Both the position numbers and the translations under genes were made by a program. A stretch of 21,034 nt of DNA, from assembly GCA_014376425.1 (NCBI GenBank), contig JACMRO010000505.1, positions 1 to 21,034 of the forward strand, written 5' to 3'. The notes beneath the pieces are model-generated. The model saw nothing but the letters and a program-made list of their open reading frames with translations, was not told the origin of the DNA and did no database searches. The stretch comes from Rubritepida sp. Lineage in GTDB: Bacteria > Pseudomonadota > Alphaproteobacteria > Acetobacterales > Acetobacteraceae. Below are positions 1 to 8,029 of this stretch, piece after piece (the stretch's first letter is position 1; each line of letters begins with the position of its first letter).

Positions 1-1
1 C

Positions 2-892
2 TTCGTGCAGGGCTTCGGCCCCTTCGCGGCAATACGGGCGCGGCATCCAGGCGCCCACATCACCCTGCTGACGACGCCGCCCTTCGCCGGGCTCGGTCAA
101 GCCGCGCCATGGTTCGATGAGGTGTGGGCGGATGGCCGGCCGGCATGGGGCAGTGCCGCCATGGCGAGGCTGGCCTGGCGCCTGCGGGCAGCACGCTTCG
201 GCTGGGTTTACGACCTGCAGACGTCGCCCCGCTCCTCGCGCTACCGCTGGTTTGTCGGCGGCGTGGCCTGCTGGTCGGGCGTGGCACGCGGCGCCTCCCA
301 CCCGCATGACGACCCCGGGCGCAATGCGCTGCATACGGTGGACCGGCAGCGCCAACAGCTGGCGCGTGCCGGCGTGGCGAATTTCCCGGTGCCGTCCCTG
401 GACTGGCTGGATGGCGACGTATCGGGCTTTGGGCTGCCGCCGCGTTTCGCGCTACTGCTGCCCGGCGCCTCGCCGGCGCGGCCGGGCAAGCGCTGGCCGC
501 ATTTCGGCGCCCTCGCGGCGGCGCTGCCATGGCCCTGCGTGGCCTGCGGCGGCCCAGACGAAGCCGCGCTGGGCGCCGCGCTGGCTGGTCAGGGCGTGCT
601 GGACCTGACAGGCCGCACGACCCTGCAACAACTCGCCGCCATCGCCCGTCGCGCCGCCTTCGCCATCGGCAACGACAGCGGCCCGACCCACCTCGCGGCT
701 GCGACCGGCTGCCCGACCCGGGCCCTGTTCGGCGCCGAGAGCGAACCCTCGCGCTGCGCCCCGCGCGGCCCGGCGGCGCAGTGGCTGCGTCAGATCCCGC
801 TGGAGGCGCTATCCGTCGGATCGGTGCTGGCATCGCTGGGCGAGGCCAGCCACTCGCCGCGCAGCACGAAGCCGCCGCCCGGGCCTTCCTGA
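2..892 (+). CDS. Glycosyltransferase family 9 (heptosyltransferase-like), 5' end cut by window edge
   Basis: GT9 enzymes transfer heptose or related sugars from an activated donor to a growing lipopolysaccharide core on the cytoplasmic side of the inner membrane. The frame is open to the window edge, and the first visible residues (F-V-Q-G-F-G-P-F-A-A-I-R) match the segment just after the usual N-terminal 'GD' motif of this family. The true start is therefore probably only a few tens of bases outside. Family marks are LLLPGAS followed by KRWP about half way along, and near the C-terminus GNDSGPTHLAAATGCPT then ALFG, the donor-binding segment. The last roughly 25 residues are low-complexity and lie over the tail of the oppositely oriented NYN gene. 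Nothing links it functionally to the catabolic genes to the right. The family call is firm, but the exact sugar and acceptor are unknown. Confidence 0.85.
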   Translation, partial: FVQGFGPFAAIRARHPGAHITLLTTPPFAGLGQAAPWFDEVWADGRPAWGSAAMARLAWRLRAARFGWVYDLQTSPRSSRYRWFVGGVACWSGVARGASHPHDDPGRNALHTVDRQRQQLARAGVANFPVPSLDWLDGDVSGFGLPPRFALLLPGASPARPGKRWPHFGALAAALPWPCVACGGPDEAALGAALAGQGVLDLTGRTTLQQLAAIARRAAFAIGNDSGPTHLAAATGCPTRALFGAESEPSRCAPRGPAAQWLRQIPLEALSVGSVLASLGEASHSPRSTKPPPGPS

Positions 893-1623
893 CGCGCAAG
901 CCCGCCTACCGCGTCGAGCATGGCGTCGACCGAGCCGCGGCCGGCGTAGTTGCTATCGCGCATCGTCAGCCCCAGCCGGCTGGCCAATTGGCTGCCCAGC
1001 GAGGCGAGGGTGATCGGCCCGCGTGCGTCCGTCATGATGGCGCCCACCGTATCCAGCACCACCTGGTCGCTCACAGCCTCACCGGGGTGTCTGCCCTCGG
1101 CCAGCAGCCATTTGGCGACGTCATCGAGGGTGTGCACCTCGTCGGCCGCGGCGCGGACGATCGCACCGATGCGCGGATGCGCCACCATCCGCGTGCGCCG
1201 GTCGGCCGCGCGCAGCCGCAGCAGCAGCGGCACGAAGTCGGAATCGCTGGAATGGAGATTGAATTCGTCGAAGCGCGTGGTCGAGGCGAGCGCGTCCATC
1301 ACATCCACGGTCATGCGGATGTCGGCACCGTTCTTCAACTGGGTCAGCGGCGGGCAGTCGACCACCTCGAAGCCTGCGGCCTGGAAGGCGAAGCGGAAAT
1401 CGCCGAAATAAGCGCGGCTTTGGTCTTCGCGCTTGATGTAGGCGTTGGCGTTCATGTAGCAGCGGCGCAGCAGGGTTCGCCGCGGGCCGTCCATCAATGG
1501 CCGCAGCCAGGCGCGGGGGTCGGCCGCGAAACGCTCGGCCAGTTCCGGCCCAGCCAGCATGGCCATGCCGGAGACGATGTTGTCGAAGTCGAGGAAGATG
1601 GCGGCGCGCAACGTGTCTGACAT
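790..1623 (-). CDS. NYN-domain ribonuclease-like protein with C-terminal LOTUS/OST-HTH-like domain
   Basis: The product is 277 residues. NYN domains are PIN-like metal-dependent nuclease folds, and LOTUS/OST-HTH domains often accompany them and are thought to bind RNA. Visible acidic residues fit the NYN site: LDFDNI with D12 and D14, the KNGADIRMTVDVMDAL segment with D101 and D107, and SSDSDF with D127 and D129. Residues about 188-256 (from VVLDTVGAIM to GGFVLRGEW) look like the LOTUS-type winged helix. The tail after residue 258 is rich in Ser, Asp and Thr and probably disordered. The ATG at 1623 was chosen over longer frames because SDTLRAAIFLDFDNI begins the domain immediately and an AAGG-like ribosome site precedes it. 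It starts 8 bases after the dehydrogenase stop, so it may be carried on the end of the catabolic transcript. Its 3' 103 bases overlap the glycosyltransferase tail in antisense. The RNA target is unknown. Confidence 0.85.
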   Translation of the reverse strand: MSDTLRAAIFLDFDNIVSGMAMLAGPELAERFAADPRAWLRPLMDGPRRTLLRRCYMNANAYIKREDQSRAYFGDFRFAFQAAGFEVVDCPPLTQLKNGADIRMTVDVMDALASTTRFDEFNLHSSDSDFVPLLLRLRAADRRTRMVAHPRIGAIVRAAADEVHTLDDVAKWLLAEGRHPGEAVSDQVVLDTVGAIMTDARGPITLASLGSQLASRLGLTMRDSNYAGRGSVDAMLDAVGGLARQEGPGGGFVLRGEWLASPSDASTDPTDSASSGI

Positions 1624-1631
1624 GCGCGACC

Positions 1632-2381
1632 TTAGCCCGCCGTCCAACCGCCATCCACCATCAGCGCCGAGCCGGTGACCATGGCCGACGCGTCGGATGC
1701 GAGGAACACGGCCGGGCCCATCATGTCCGTCACCTCCGCAAAGCGGCCGAGGCGGATGCGTGCGAGCGCCCATTCGGTGAAACCCGGCCGGTCGAAGAAG
1801 GGCGCGGTGAGCGGCGTGCGGGTAAAGGTGGGGCAGAGTGTGTTGACCCGGATGCCATGCGCGCCGAGGTCGATCGCCATGACCCGCGTCAGCCCCTCCA
1901 GCCCCGCCTTGCTGGCGGCATAGACGCTGCGGTCCGGCCCGCCGACATGGCCCATCTGCGACGAGACGTTGATGATCGAACCCTGGGTGGCGTCGCGCAC
2001 CATGGCGCGGGCCACGGCCTGGGCGGCAAAGAAGGCGCCGCGCAGGTTGAGCGCCATCACCGCATCGTAATCGGCCGCGGTGACGTCGAGGAAGGGGGCG
2101 TGGCGCGCCGTGCCCGCGTTGTTGACGAAGACCTGGAAGGCCGGGCGCGCGGCGATGGCGGCGGCGAAGGCGCTGATGTCGGTAGCGTCGATTACCAGCG
2201 CCTCGCCGTCCAGGGTCGCCGCAGCAGCCTCGACCTCCGCCGCGGTTCGGGCGGCCAGGGTCACCTTAGCGCCTGCCTGGGCCAGCGCGGCGGCGATGGC
2301 CAGGCCGATGCCCCGCCCGGCGCCGTTGACCAGCGCGCGCCGCCCATCCAGCCGGAAGGACGGCGTGCGCTGCAGAATCAC
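1632..2381 (-). CDS. Short-chain dehydrogenase/reductase (classical SDR)
   Basis: The product is 249 residues, the usual length for a classical SDR, an NAD(P)-dependent oxidoreductase acting on an alcohol or carbonyl. The cofactor motif is N19-G-A-G-R-G-I-G26, followed by NNAG at 87-90. The catalytic set is complete: N112, S141, Y154 and K158 (YAASK). The C-terminus ends in the common VDGGW pattern. The start is GTG at 2381, overlapping the livM stop by four bases (GTGA), which implies translational coupling to the transporter genes. Its place at the end of the transport/catabolic run suggests it oxidises or reduces a pathway intermediate. The substrate and the NAD/NADP preference cannot be read with confidence. 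Confidence 0.9.
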   Translation of the reverse strand: MILQRTPSFRLDGRRALVNGAGRGIGLAIAAALAQAGAKVTLAARTAAEVEAAAATLDGEALVIDATDISAFAAAIAARPAFQVFVNNAGTARHAPFLDVTAADYDAVMALNLRGAFFAAQAVARAMVRDATQGSIINVSSQMGHVGGPDRSVYAASKAGLEGLTRVMAIDLGAHGIRVNTLCPTFTRTPLTAPFFDRPGFTEWALARIRLGRFAEVTDMMGPAVFLASDASAMVTGSALMVDGGWTAG

Positions 2382-3367
2382 AGGCGAACCTTCAGCAGCC
2401 TCCCGATCTCACCCACCACACCGCGGCGAAAGGCCAGCACGCACAGAACGAAGATGACGCCCTGGATCACCGTAACCCAGGCGCCGAATTCGGCCAGATA
2501 GTTCTGCATGGTGATGATGATCGCGGCCCCGGCCACCGGCCCGAACAACGTGCCCAACCCGCCGACCAGCGACATCAGCACCACCTCGCCCGACATGGTC
2601 CAGAACACGTCCGTCAACGTGGCGATGCCGAAGACAATGGACTTCGTGCCGCCGGCCACGCCCGACAACCCGGCCGAGATGACGAAGGCGATCAGCTTGT
2701 AGTCATCCACCCGGTAGCCCAGCGAGATCGCGCGGGGCTCGTTCTCGCGGATCGCCTTCATCACCTGGCCGAAGGGCGAATGAATGACGCGGTGGATGAA
2801 CAGGAAGCTGATGACGAAGATGCCGGCCACCAGCCAGTACAGGTTGAAGTCGCGCGCCATGGACACGCTGCCCAGGAAGGCACCGCGCGGGATCGCCTGG
2901 ATGCCGTCCTCGCCATTGGTGAAGGGCGCCTGGACGCAGAAGAAATACACCATCTGCGCCATCGCCAGCGTGATCATGGCGAAGTAGATGCCCTGCCGGC
3001 GGATGGCCAACATGCCGATCAGCCAGCCCAGCAACATGCCGGCCAGGCCGCCGATGATGATGGAAACTTCGGGCGTGAAGCCCCACACCTTGGCGGAATG
3101 GCCGGCCAGGTAGCCGCCCATGCCAAAATAGGCGGCATGCCCGAAGCTCAGCAGCCCGACATAGCCGATCAGCAGGTTGAAGGCGCAAGCGAAGAGCGCG
3201 AAGCACAGCACCTTCATCAGAAAGACGGGGTAGAGGAAAAAGGGTGCCACGGCGATAAAGACCAGCATCAGCCCGAAGGCCAGGAGCTGCGGCCGGGTGA
3301 AGCCCCAGAAGACTTCGCGTTCGGCGTCGATGCCCTCGAAGGCGCCGGCGGCTGCGGGTGCGGCCAT
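2378..3367 (-). CDS. livM: Branched-chain amino acid-type ABC transporter permease, LivM family
   Basis: The product is a 329-residue polytopic inner-membrane protein. After a soluble N-terminal stretch of about 25 residues it shows a series of hydrophobic segments typical of LivM. Recognisable blocks are NLLIGYVGLLSFGHAAYFGMGGYLAG near residue 65, the GIYFAMITLAMAQM segment, and the cytoplasmic coupling loop SPFGQVMKAIRENEPRA followed by LGYRVDDYKL. It would form the channel together with LivH, powered by LivG and LivF. It lies 3 bases after the livH stop, and its own stop overlaps the SDR start. In this family the substrate range is set largely by the binding protein and extends well beyond branched-chain amino acids, including aromatic acids and amides. 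The gene name therefore denotes the family and not the substrate. Confidence 0.93.
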   Translation of the reverse strand: MAAPAAAGAFEGIDAEREVFWGFTRPQLLAFGLMLVFIAVAPFFLYPVFLMKVLCFALFACAFNLLIGYVGLLSFGHAAYFGMGGYLAGHSAKVWGFTPEVSIIIGGLAGMLLGWLIGMLAIRRQGIYFAMITLAMAQMVYFFCVQAPFTNGEDGIQAIPRGAFLGSVSMARDFNLYWLVAGIFVISFLFIHRVIHSPFGQVMKAIRENEPRAISLGYRVDDYKLIAFVISAGLSGVAGGTKSIVFGIATLTDVFWTMSGEVVLMSLVGGLGTLFGPVAGAAIIITMQNYLAEFGAWVTVIQGVIFVLCVLAFRRGVVGEIGRLLKVRL

Positions 3368-3370
3368 GTT

Positions 3371-4252
3371 TCAGCTCCTCCCCAACAGGGCGGCGGGGCG
3401 CGCCAGCAGAACGAGCGCCATGACGACGAAGATCACGGTGGAGGAGGCTTCGGGGTAGAACACCTTTGTCAGTCCTTCGATGATGCCCAGCCCAAAGCCG
3501 GTCAGCACCGAGCCCAGGATGCTGCCCATGCCGCCGATCACGACGACGGCGAAGACGATGATGATGAGGTTGGAGCCCATCTGCGGGTTCACTGAATAGA
3601 TCGGCGCGGCGAGCACACCGGCGAAGGCCGCCAGTGCGACGCCCGCGCCATAGGTCAGCGTCATCATTCGCGGCACGTTGATACCGAAGGCTTGCACCAG
3701 CGCCGGGTTCTCAGTAGCGGCTCGCAGATAGCTGCCGATCTTGGTCTTTTCAATCACCAGCCAGGTCGCCAGACACATGACGAAGGCGACCAGCACGACC
3801 CAGCCGCGATAGACCGGCATGAACATGAAGTCCAAATCCCAGGCGCCTTGCAGTTCAACCGGAATGCGGTAGGGCAGGCCCGAGCTGCCGAACTCGTTGC
3901 GGAAGAGGCCCTCGATGATCAGCCCCAGACCGAAGGTCAACAGCAGGCCGTAGAGATGGTCGAGCTTGTAGAGCCGGGCGATCATCAATCGCTCCATGAT
4001 GATCCCGGTGGCGCCGACGATGAGCGGCGCAAGCAGCAGCGCACCCCAATAGCCGATGCCCAGCCATTCCAGCAGCATCCAGGCGACGAAGGCGCCCATC
4101 ATGAACTGGGCGCCGTGGGTGAAGTTGATCACGTTCAGCATGCCGAAGATGACCGCCAGCCCCAGCGACAGGAGCGCGTAGAACGCACCGTTGATGAGGC
4201 CCAGCAGCACTTGACCGAACAGCAGCGGCGCCGGAATGCCGAACAGATCCAT
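3371..4252 (-). CDS. livH: Branched-chain amino acid-type ABC transporter permease, LivH family
   Basis: The product is a 293-residue inner-membrane permease and the partner of LivM. It begins with the family block GLINGAFYALLSLGLAVIFG and NVINFTHGAQFMMGAFVAW. The coupling loop is IGSYLRAATENPALVQAFGIN, and a glycine-rich GGMGSILGSVLTGFGLG segment follows near the C-terminus. The ATG at 4252 lies 10 bases after the stop of the third binding-protein gene. Gene order is unusual: here the permeases follow the ATPases and binding proteins (G-F-SBP-SBP-SBP-H-M), whereas many loci place the permeases first. The family call is firm and the transported compound is unknown. Confidence 0.93.
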   Translation of the reverse strand: MDLFGIPAPLLFGQVLLGLINGAFYALLSLGLAVIFGMLNVINFTHGAQFMMGAFVAWMLLEWLGIGYWGALLLAPLIVGATGIIMERLMIARLYKLDHLYGLLLTFGLGLIIEGLFRNEFGSSGLPYRIPVELQGAWDLDFMFMPVYRGWVVLVAFVMCLATWLVIEKTKIGSYLRAATENPALVQAFGINVPRMMTLTYGAGVALAAFAGVLAAPIYSVNPQMGSNLIIIVFAVVVIGGMGSILGSVLTGFGLGIIEGLTKVFYPEASSTVIFVVMALVLLARPAALLGRS

Positions 4253-4262
4253 GTATTGTCCC

Positions 4263-5468
4263 TTACGAACGCACGAGCGGGCAGTTGCCCTCGGCGAGAG
4301 GGCGGAAAGCCTCCTCGGCCGGAGTGGTAGCCAACAGGTTGTAGTAATCCCAGGCGCCGGTCGATTGCGCGGGCGCCTTCACTTCCCACAAATAACAGGG
4401 ATGCAGTTTGCGGCCATCCTCGCGGATGCGGCCAGGGCCGAAGGCATCGTCATCGGTCGGCATCGCCTTCATTTTCGCGACAACGGCGCGGCCATCGGCG
4501 CGAGCGGCGGCGGCACCGAGCTCGGCCACCGCCTTGAGATAGTGCAGCGTCACGCCATAGCAGCCGGCCTGTACCTGGGCCGGCGGCGCGTTGGCCGGCA
4601 TTCGCGGGCGAACGCGCTGAGTGAAGGCGCGGGTGCGGTCGTTCGCGTTCCAGTAGAACGGCTCGCTCAGCACCAGGCCCTGGCAGGTCTCCAGCCCCAG
4701 GCTATGCACCTCCATGAAGGACAGCAGCAGCCCGGCGATCTTCATGTTGCGCGTCAAGCCGAATTCGCGCGCCTGCTTGATGCAGTTGGCGGTGTCGGTG
4801 CCTGCATTGGCCAGGCCCAGGACCTTCGCCCGGCTGGCCTGCGCCTGGACGATGAAGGACGAGAAGTCGGTCGTGCTGGGAAACGGATAGCGTGCTGCCC
4901 CCAGCACCCGTCCGCCACCGGCTTCCACGAAACGCGAGGTGTCGCGCTGCAGGGCGTGGCCAAAGGCGTAATCGGCGGTGATGAAATACCAGCTGTCACC
5001 GCCGGCGCGTGTCAGCGCCGCGCCGGTGCCGCGGGCCAGCATGTAGGTGTCGTAGGTGAAGTGGACGGTGTTGGGCGAGCATTGCGCGCCCGTCAGGTCC
5101 GACGTCGCCGCGCCCGAATTTAGAAACACCTTATTCTTCTCGCGCGCGATCGAATTGACCGCCAACGCCACCGAGCTTGTTGGCACATCGACGATGGCGT
5201 CGACGCCCTGGTCGTACCACTGCCGGGCGATGTTGGCGCCGACGTCGGGGCGATTCTGATGATCGGCGCGTATCACTTCGACCGCCAGGCCGCGATTGCC
5301 GAATTCCAGCACTGCCTGTTCGGTGCAGATGACGCTGCCGGGGCCGGTGGGATCCCGATACGGCCCCGACATGTCGGTCAGTACGCCGATCCTGATGGGC
5401 GCGGCTTGCGCGCGGGCGGAGAAACCCGCCAGCGCGCTACCGCCAATGATGAGGGAGCGGCGGTCCAT
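4263..5468 (-). CDS. ABC transporter substrate-binding protein, paralogue 1 of three (Peripla_BP_6 type)
   Basis: The product is a 401-residue exported binding protein that would deliver ligand to the LivHMGF-type permease. The N-terminus MDRRSLIIGGSALAGFSARAQA is a short signal with a twin-arginine-like RR. The mature part opens with IRIGVLTDMSGPYRD, the usual first strand of type I periplasmic binding folds. Other landmarks are DHQNRPDVGANIARQWYD, QCSPNT, ITADYAFGHAL and VQAQASRAK. The ATG at 5468 is preferred over a longer frame because it begins the signal peptide, and it sits one base after the stop of paralogue 2. It resembles paralogues 2 and 3 along its whole length and ends in the same LVRS. 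A cysteine in QCSPNT and another in the C-terminal NCPLVRS are shared by the family members here and could pair. The ligand is unknown. Confidence 0.92.
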   Translation of the reverse strand: MDRRSLIIGGSALAGFSARAQAAPIRIGVLTDMSGPYRDPTGPGSVICTEQAVLEFGNRGLAVEVIRADHQNRPDVGANIARQWYDQGVDAIVDVPTSSVALAVNSIAREKNKVFLNSGAATSDLTGAQCSPNTVHFTYDTYMLARGTGAALTRAGGDSWYFITADYAFGHALQRDTSRFVEAGGGRVLGAARYPFPSTTDFSSFIVQAQASRAKVLGLANAGTDTANCIKQAREFGLTRNMKIAGLLLSFMEVHSLGLETCQGLVLSEPFYWNANDRTRAFTQRVRPRMPANAPPAQVQAGCYGVTLHYLKAVAELGAAAARADGRAVVAKMKAMPTDDDAFGPGRIREDGRKLHPCYLWEVKAPAQSTGAWDYYNLLATTPAEEAFRPLAEGNCPLVRS

Positions 5469-5469
5469 C

Positions 5470-6684
5470 TCAGCTCCGCACCAGGGCGCAGCCGCCCTCA
5501 CCGATGGGACGGAATGCTTCTTCCGCCGGCGTCGTCTGCACAAGCTTGTAGTAGTCCCACCGGCCACGGCTTTCGGCAGGTGCCTTCACCTCGAAAAGAT
5601 AGGCCGGGCAGAGCTTGCGGCCATCGAGCCGGATGGTGCCGGCGCCAAAGGCATCATCGTCGCAAGGCATCGCCTTCATCCGGTTGATGACATCGATGCC
5701 CGAGGCCTTGGAAGCGGCCACGCCCATGTCGGCGATCGCCTTAAGGTAGTGCAGCGTGGCCGAGTAATTCGCGGCCGAGGCCATGTTTGGCACCACGTCG
5801 CGCAGCCTGGGCCGCATCCGGTCGGTAAAGGCGCGGGTGCGGGCGTTGAGGTCCCAGTAAAAGCTTTCGGTCAGCACCAGGCCCTGCGCGGTCTCGAGGC
5901 CGATGGAATGCACGTCGGGCAGGAACATCAGCAGCGCGGCCAGCTTGGTTCCGCGCCGGGTGACACCGAACTCGGCTGCCTGCTTGATGCTGTTGATGGT
6001 GTCCGCGCCCGCATTGGCGAAACCGATCACCTTGGCCCGGCTGGCCTGCGCCTGCACCAGGAAGGAAGAGAAATCAGTCGTTGCCGGGAAGGGGTAGCGC
6101 ACGCTGCCCAGCACCCGGCCGCCAGCGCCACGCACGAAGTTGCCGGTGTCGCGCTCCAGCGCATGGCCGAAGGCGTAGTCCGCGGTGATGAAGAACCAGG
6201 TGTCGCCTCCCGCCCGCACCATGGCGGCCCCGGTGCTCTTGGCCAACATGTAGGTGTCGTACATCCAGTGAATGGTGTTCGGGCTGCATTGCGCGCCCGT
6301 CAGATCCGAGGTGGCGGAGCCGGTGTTGATGTAAGCCTTGTTCTTCTCGCGCGCGACGTTGTTGACAGCGAGGCCGACCGAACTGGTGGGCACGTCGATG
6401 ATCATGTCCACGCCCTGGTCGTACCATTGCCGGGCGATGTTGACGCCGACATCGGGGCGGTTCTGATGGTCGGCGTTGATGACTTCGACATTGAAGCCGC
6501 GGCTGCCGAACTCGGCCACCGCCTGCAAGGCGCATTGCACGCCAGAGGGGCCGGAGATGTCACGGTAGGGGCCCGACTGGTCGTTCAGCACGCCGATGCG
6601 GATGGTCTGAGCAGCCTGCCCGCGCGCCCCGGCGAAGGGCAATGCCGCGGCCACGCCGAAGGCGGCCCTGCGTTGGATGGTCAT
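5470..6684 (-). CDS. ABC transporter substrate-binding protein, paralogue 2 of three
   Basis: The product is 404 residues. It has a short signal (MTIQRRAAFGVAAALPFAGARGQA) containing RR, then IRIGVLNDQSGPYRDISGPSG. It shares all main blocks with its neighbours: DHQNRPDVGVNIARQWYD, QCSPNTIHWMYDTYMLA, ITADYAFGHALERDT, VQAQASRAK and the terminal CALVRS. Local differences that could touch the ligand pocket include N-D-Q in place of T-D-M in the first strand and S-V-G-L in place of S-V-A-L near residue 100. It starts 67 bases after the stop of paralogue 3 and ends one base before paralogue 1. The tandem arrangement and shared C-terminus indicate gene duplication. I cannot assign a ligand. Confidence 0.92.
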   Translation of the reverse strand: MTIQRRAAFGVAAALPFAGARGQAAQTIRIGVLNDQSGPYRDISGPSGVQCALQAVAEFGSRGFNVEVINADHQNRPDVGVNIARQWYDQGVDMIIDVPTSSVGLAVNNVAREKNKAYINTGSATSDLTGAQCSPNTIHWMYDTYMLAKSTGAAMVRAGGDTWFFITADYAFGHALERDTGNFVRGAGGRVLGSVRYPFPATTDFSSFLVQAQASRAKVIGFANAGADTINSIKQAAEFGVTRRGTKLAALLMFLPDVHSIGLETAQGLVLTESFYWDLNARTRAFTDRMRPRLRDVVPNMASAANYSATLHYLKAIADMGVAASKASGIDVINRMKAMPCDDDAFGAGTIRLDGRKLCPAYLFEVKAPAESRGRWDYYKLVQTTPAEEAFRPIGEGGCALVRS

Positions 6685-6751
6685 GCGACGTTACTTCCCA
6701 TGTTGCGGGGGCGGGCGATCTTATGCCGCCCTGCCCCCTGGTTGACCTGTA

Positions 6752-8005
6752 TCAGCTACGCACGAGCGCGCAGTTGCCCGCCGCCATCGGCCGGAACGCT
6801 TCCTCGGCCGGGGTGGTCTGCAGCAGCGTGTAGAAGTCCCACGCGCCGCGGCTCTCGGCCGGTGTCTTGACCTGGAACAGGTAGGCGGGGTGCAGCTTGC
6901 GGCCATCGGCGCGGATCGTGCCGGCACCGAAGGCATCGTCATCCGTCGGCATCGCCTTCATCCGCGCGATGGTGGCCGCGCCGTCCGCCTTGGCGGCGAC
7001 CACGCCCATATCCGCAACCGTCTTGAGGTAGTGGGTGGTGGCTGAATAGCAGCCGGCATGGCCCATGGATGGGCGGTTGCCGCCGGGTGAGCCATTGGCC
7101 ACCACCCGCTGCGACAGGGCGCGGGTGCGGTCGTTCAGGTCCCAGTAGAAGGTCTCGGTCAGCACCGAGCCACCGGCCACCTGCAGGCCCATGCTGTTCA
7201 CGTCATTGGCGAACACCAGCAGGCCTGCCACCCGCTGGCCGCGCCGCATCAGGCCGAACTCGCCGGCCTGCTTGATGACGTTGATCGCGTCCACGCCGGC
7301 ATTGGCCACCGCCACCACCTGCGCGCGGCTGGCCTGCGCCTGCAGCAGGAAGGAGCTGTAGTCGGTCGTACCTGGGAATGGATGCCGCACGCTGCCCACG
7401 ACACGCCCGCCGGCGGAGCGGACGAAGTCCATCGTCTGCCCCTCCAGGCTGTGACCGAAGGCATAGTCGGCGGTGATAAAGTACCAGCTTTGCCCACCGG
7501 CGCGCACGAGGGCAGCACCCGTGCTGCGTGCCAGCATCCAGGTGTCATAGGTCCAGTGAATGGTATTGGGGCTGCACTGGCCACCGGTAAGCTCCACCGT
7601 CGCCGCCGTGCTGTTGAGATACACCTTGTTGCGCTCGCGCACGACGTTGTTGACCGCTAGGGCCACGCCCGAGCTCGGCACATCGACGATGACGTCCACA
7701 CCGTCCCGGTCGATCCATTGCCGCACCAGCGAGACGCCCACGTCCGGCCGATTCTGGTGGTCGGCCACCAGCACTTCGACATTGAAGCCGCGGTTACCAA
7801 AATCCTGTAGCGCGGTGCGGGTCGCGACGACCGAGGTGGGGCCAGAGATGTCACGGAAGGGGCCCGACATGTCGGTCAGCACGCCGATGCGGATGGTCTG
7901 CGCCGCCTGGGCGCGCGCGCCCGTCATCGGCGTCGCCGCGCCCAAGGCCATCGCGCCGGTGGCGCTGAGGAAGTTACGACGACCGCTGTTGCTGATGTCG
8001 ATCAT
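6752..8005 (-). CDS. ABC transporter substrate-binding protein, paralogue 3 of three, with Tat-like signal
   Basis: The product is 417 residues, first of the three in transcription order. The signal contains SGRRNFLSATG, a good match to the twin-arginine export consensus, followed by a hydrophobic stretch and ARAQA before the mature IRIGVLTDMSGPFRD. The ribosome site GGAGAG precedes the ATG at good spacing. It is the most divergent of the three: it reads NSTAATVELTG where the others read (S/T)G(A/S)ATSDLTG, QWIDRDG in place of QWYDQG, and it carries an extra glycine-rich insert near residue 295 (GSPGGNRPS). These differences could mean a different ligand served by the same permease. It lies 24 bases after livF. 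Related binding proteins are common in alphaproteobacterial catabolic clusters and mostly lack an assigned ligand. Confidence 0.92.
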   Translation of the reverse strand: MIDISNSGRRNFLSATGAMALGAATPMTGARAQAAQTIRIGVLTDMSGPFRDISGPTSVVATRTALQDFGNRGFNVEVLVADHQNRPDVGVSLVRQWIDRDGVDVIVDVPSSGVALAVNNVVRERNKVYLNSTAATVELTGGQCSPNTIHWTYDTWMLARSTGAALVRAGGQSWYFITADYAFGHSLEGQTMDFVRSAGGRVVGSVRHPFPGTTDYSSFLLQAQASRAQVVAVANAGVDAINVIKQAGEFGLMRRGQRVAGLLVFANDVNSMGLQVAGGSVLTETFYWDLNDRTRALSQRVVANGSPGGNRPSMGHAGCYSATTHYLKTVADMGVVAAKADGAATIARMKAMPTDDDAFGAGTIRADGRKLHPAYLFQVKTPAESRGAWDFYTLLQTTPAEEAFRPMAAGNCALVRS

Positions 8006-8029
8006 GCTGCTCTCCGAAAGGGAATGACG

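Noticed and set aside
529..1620. Plus-strand open frame spanning the glycosyltransferase and NYN genes
   Set aside because: It crosses two well-supported genes in another frame or strand and has no domain-like sequence.
5296..6870. Long plus-strand open frame (524 codons) opposite binding-protein paralogue 2
   Set aside because: It is antisense to a gene with a complete signal peptide and family motifs. The composition is of shadow type and no family is recognisable.
4263..8005. Assembly artefact (collapsed or repeated copy) behind the three binding-protein genes
   Set aside because: The three genes differ throughout in both DNA and protein, with distinct signal peptides and spacers, so they are true diverged paralogues rather than a repeated contig.
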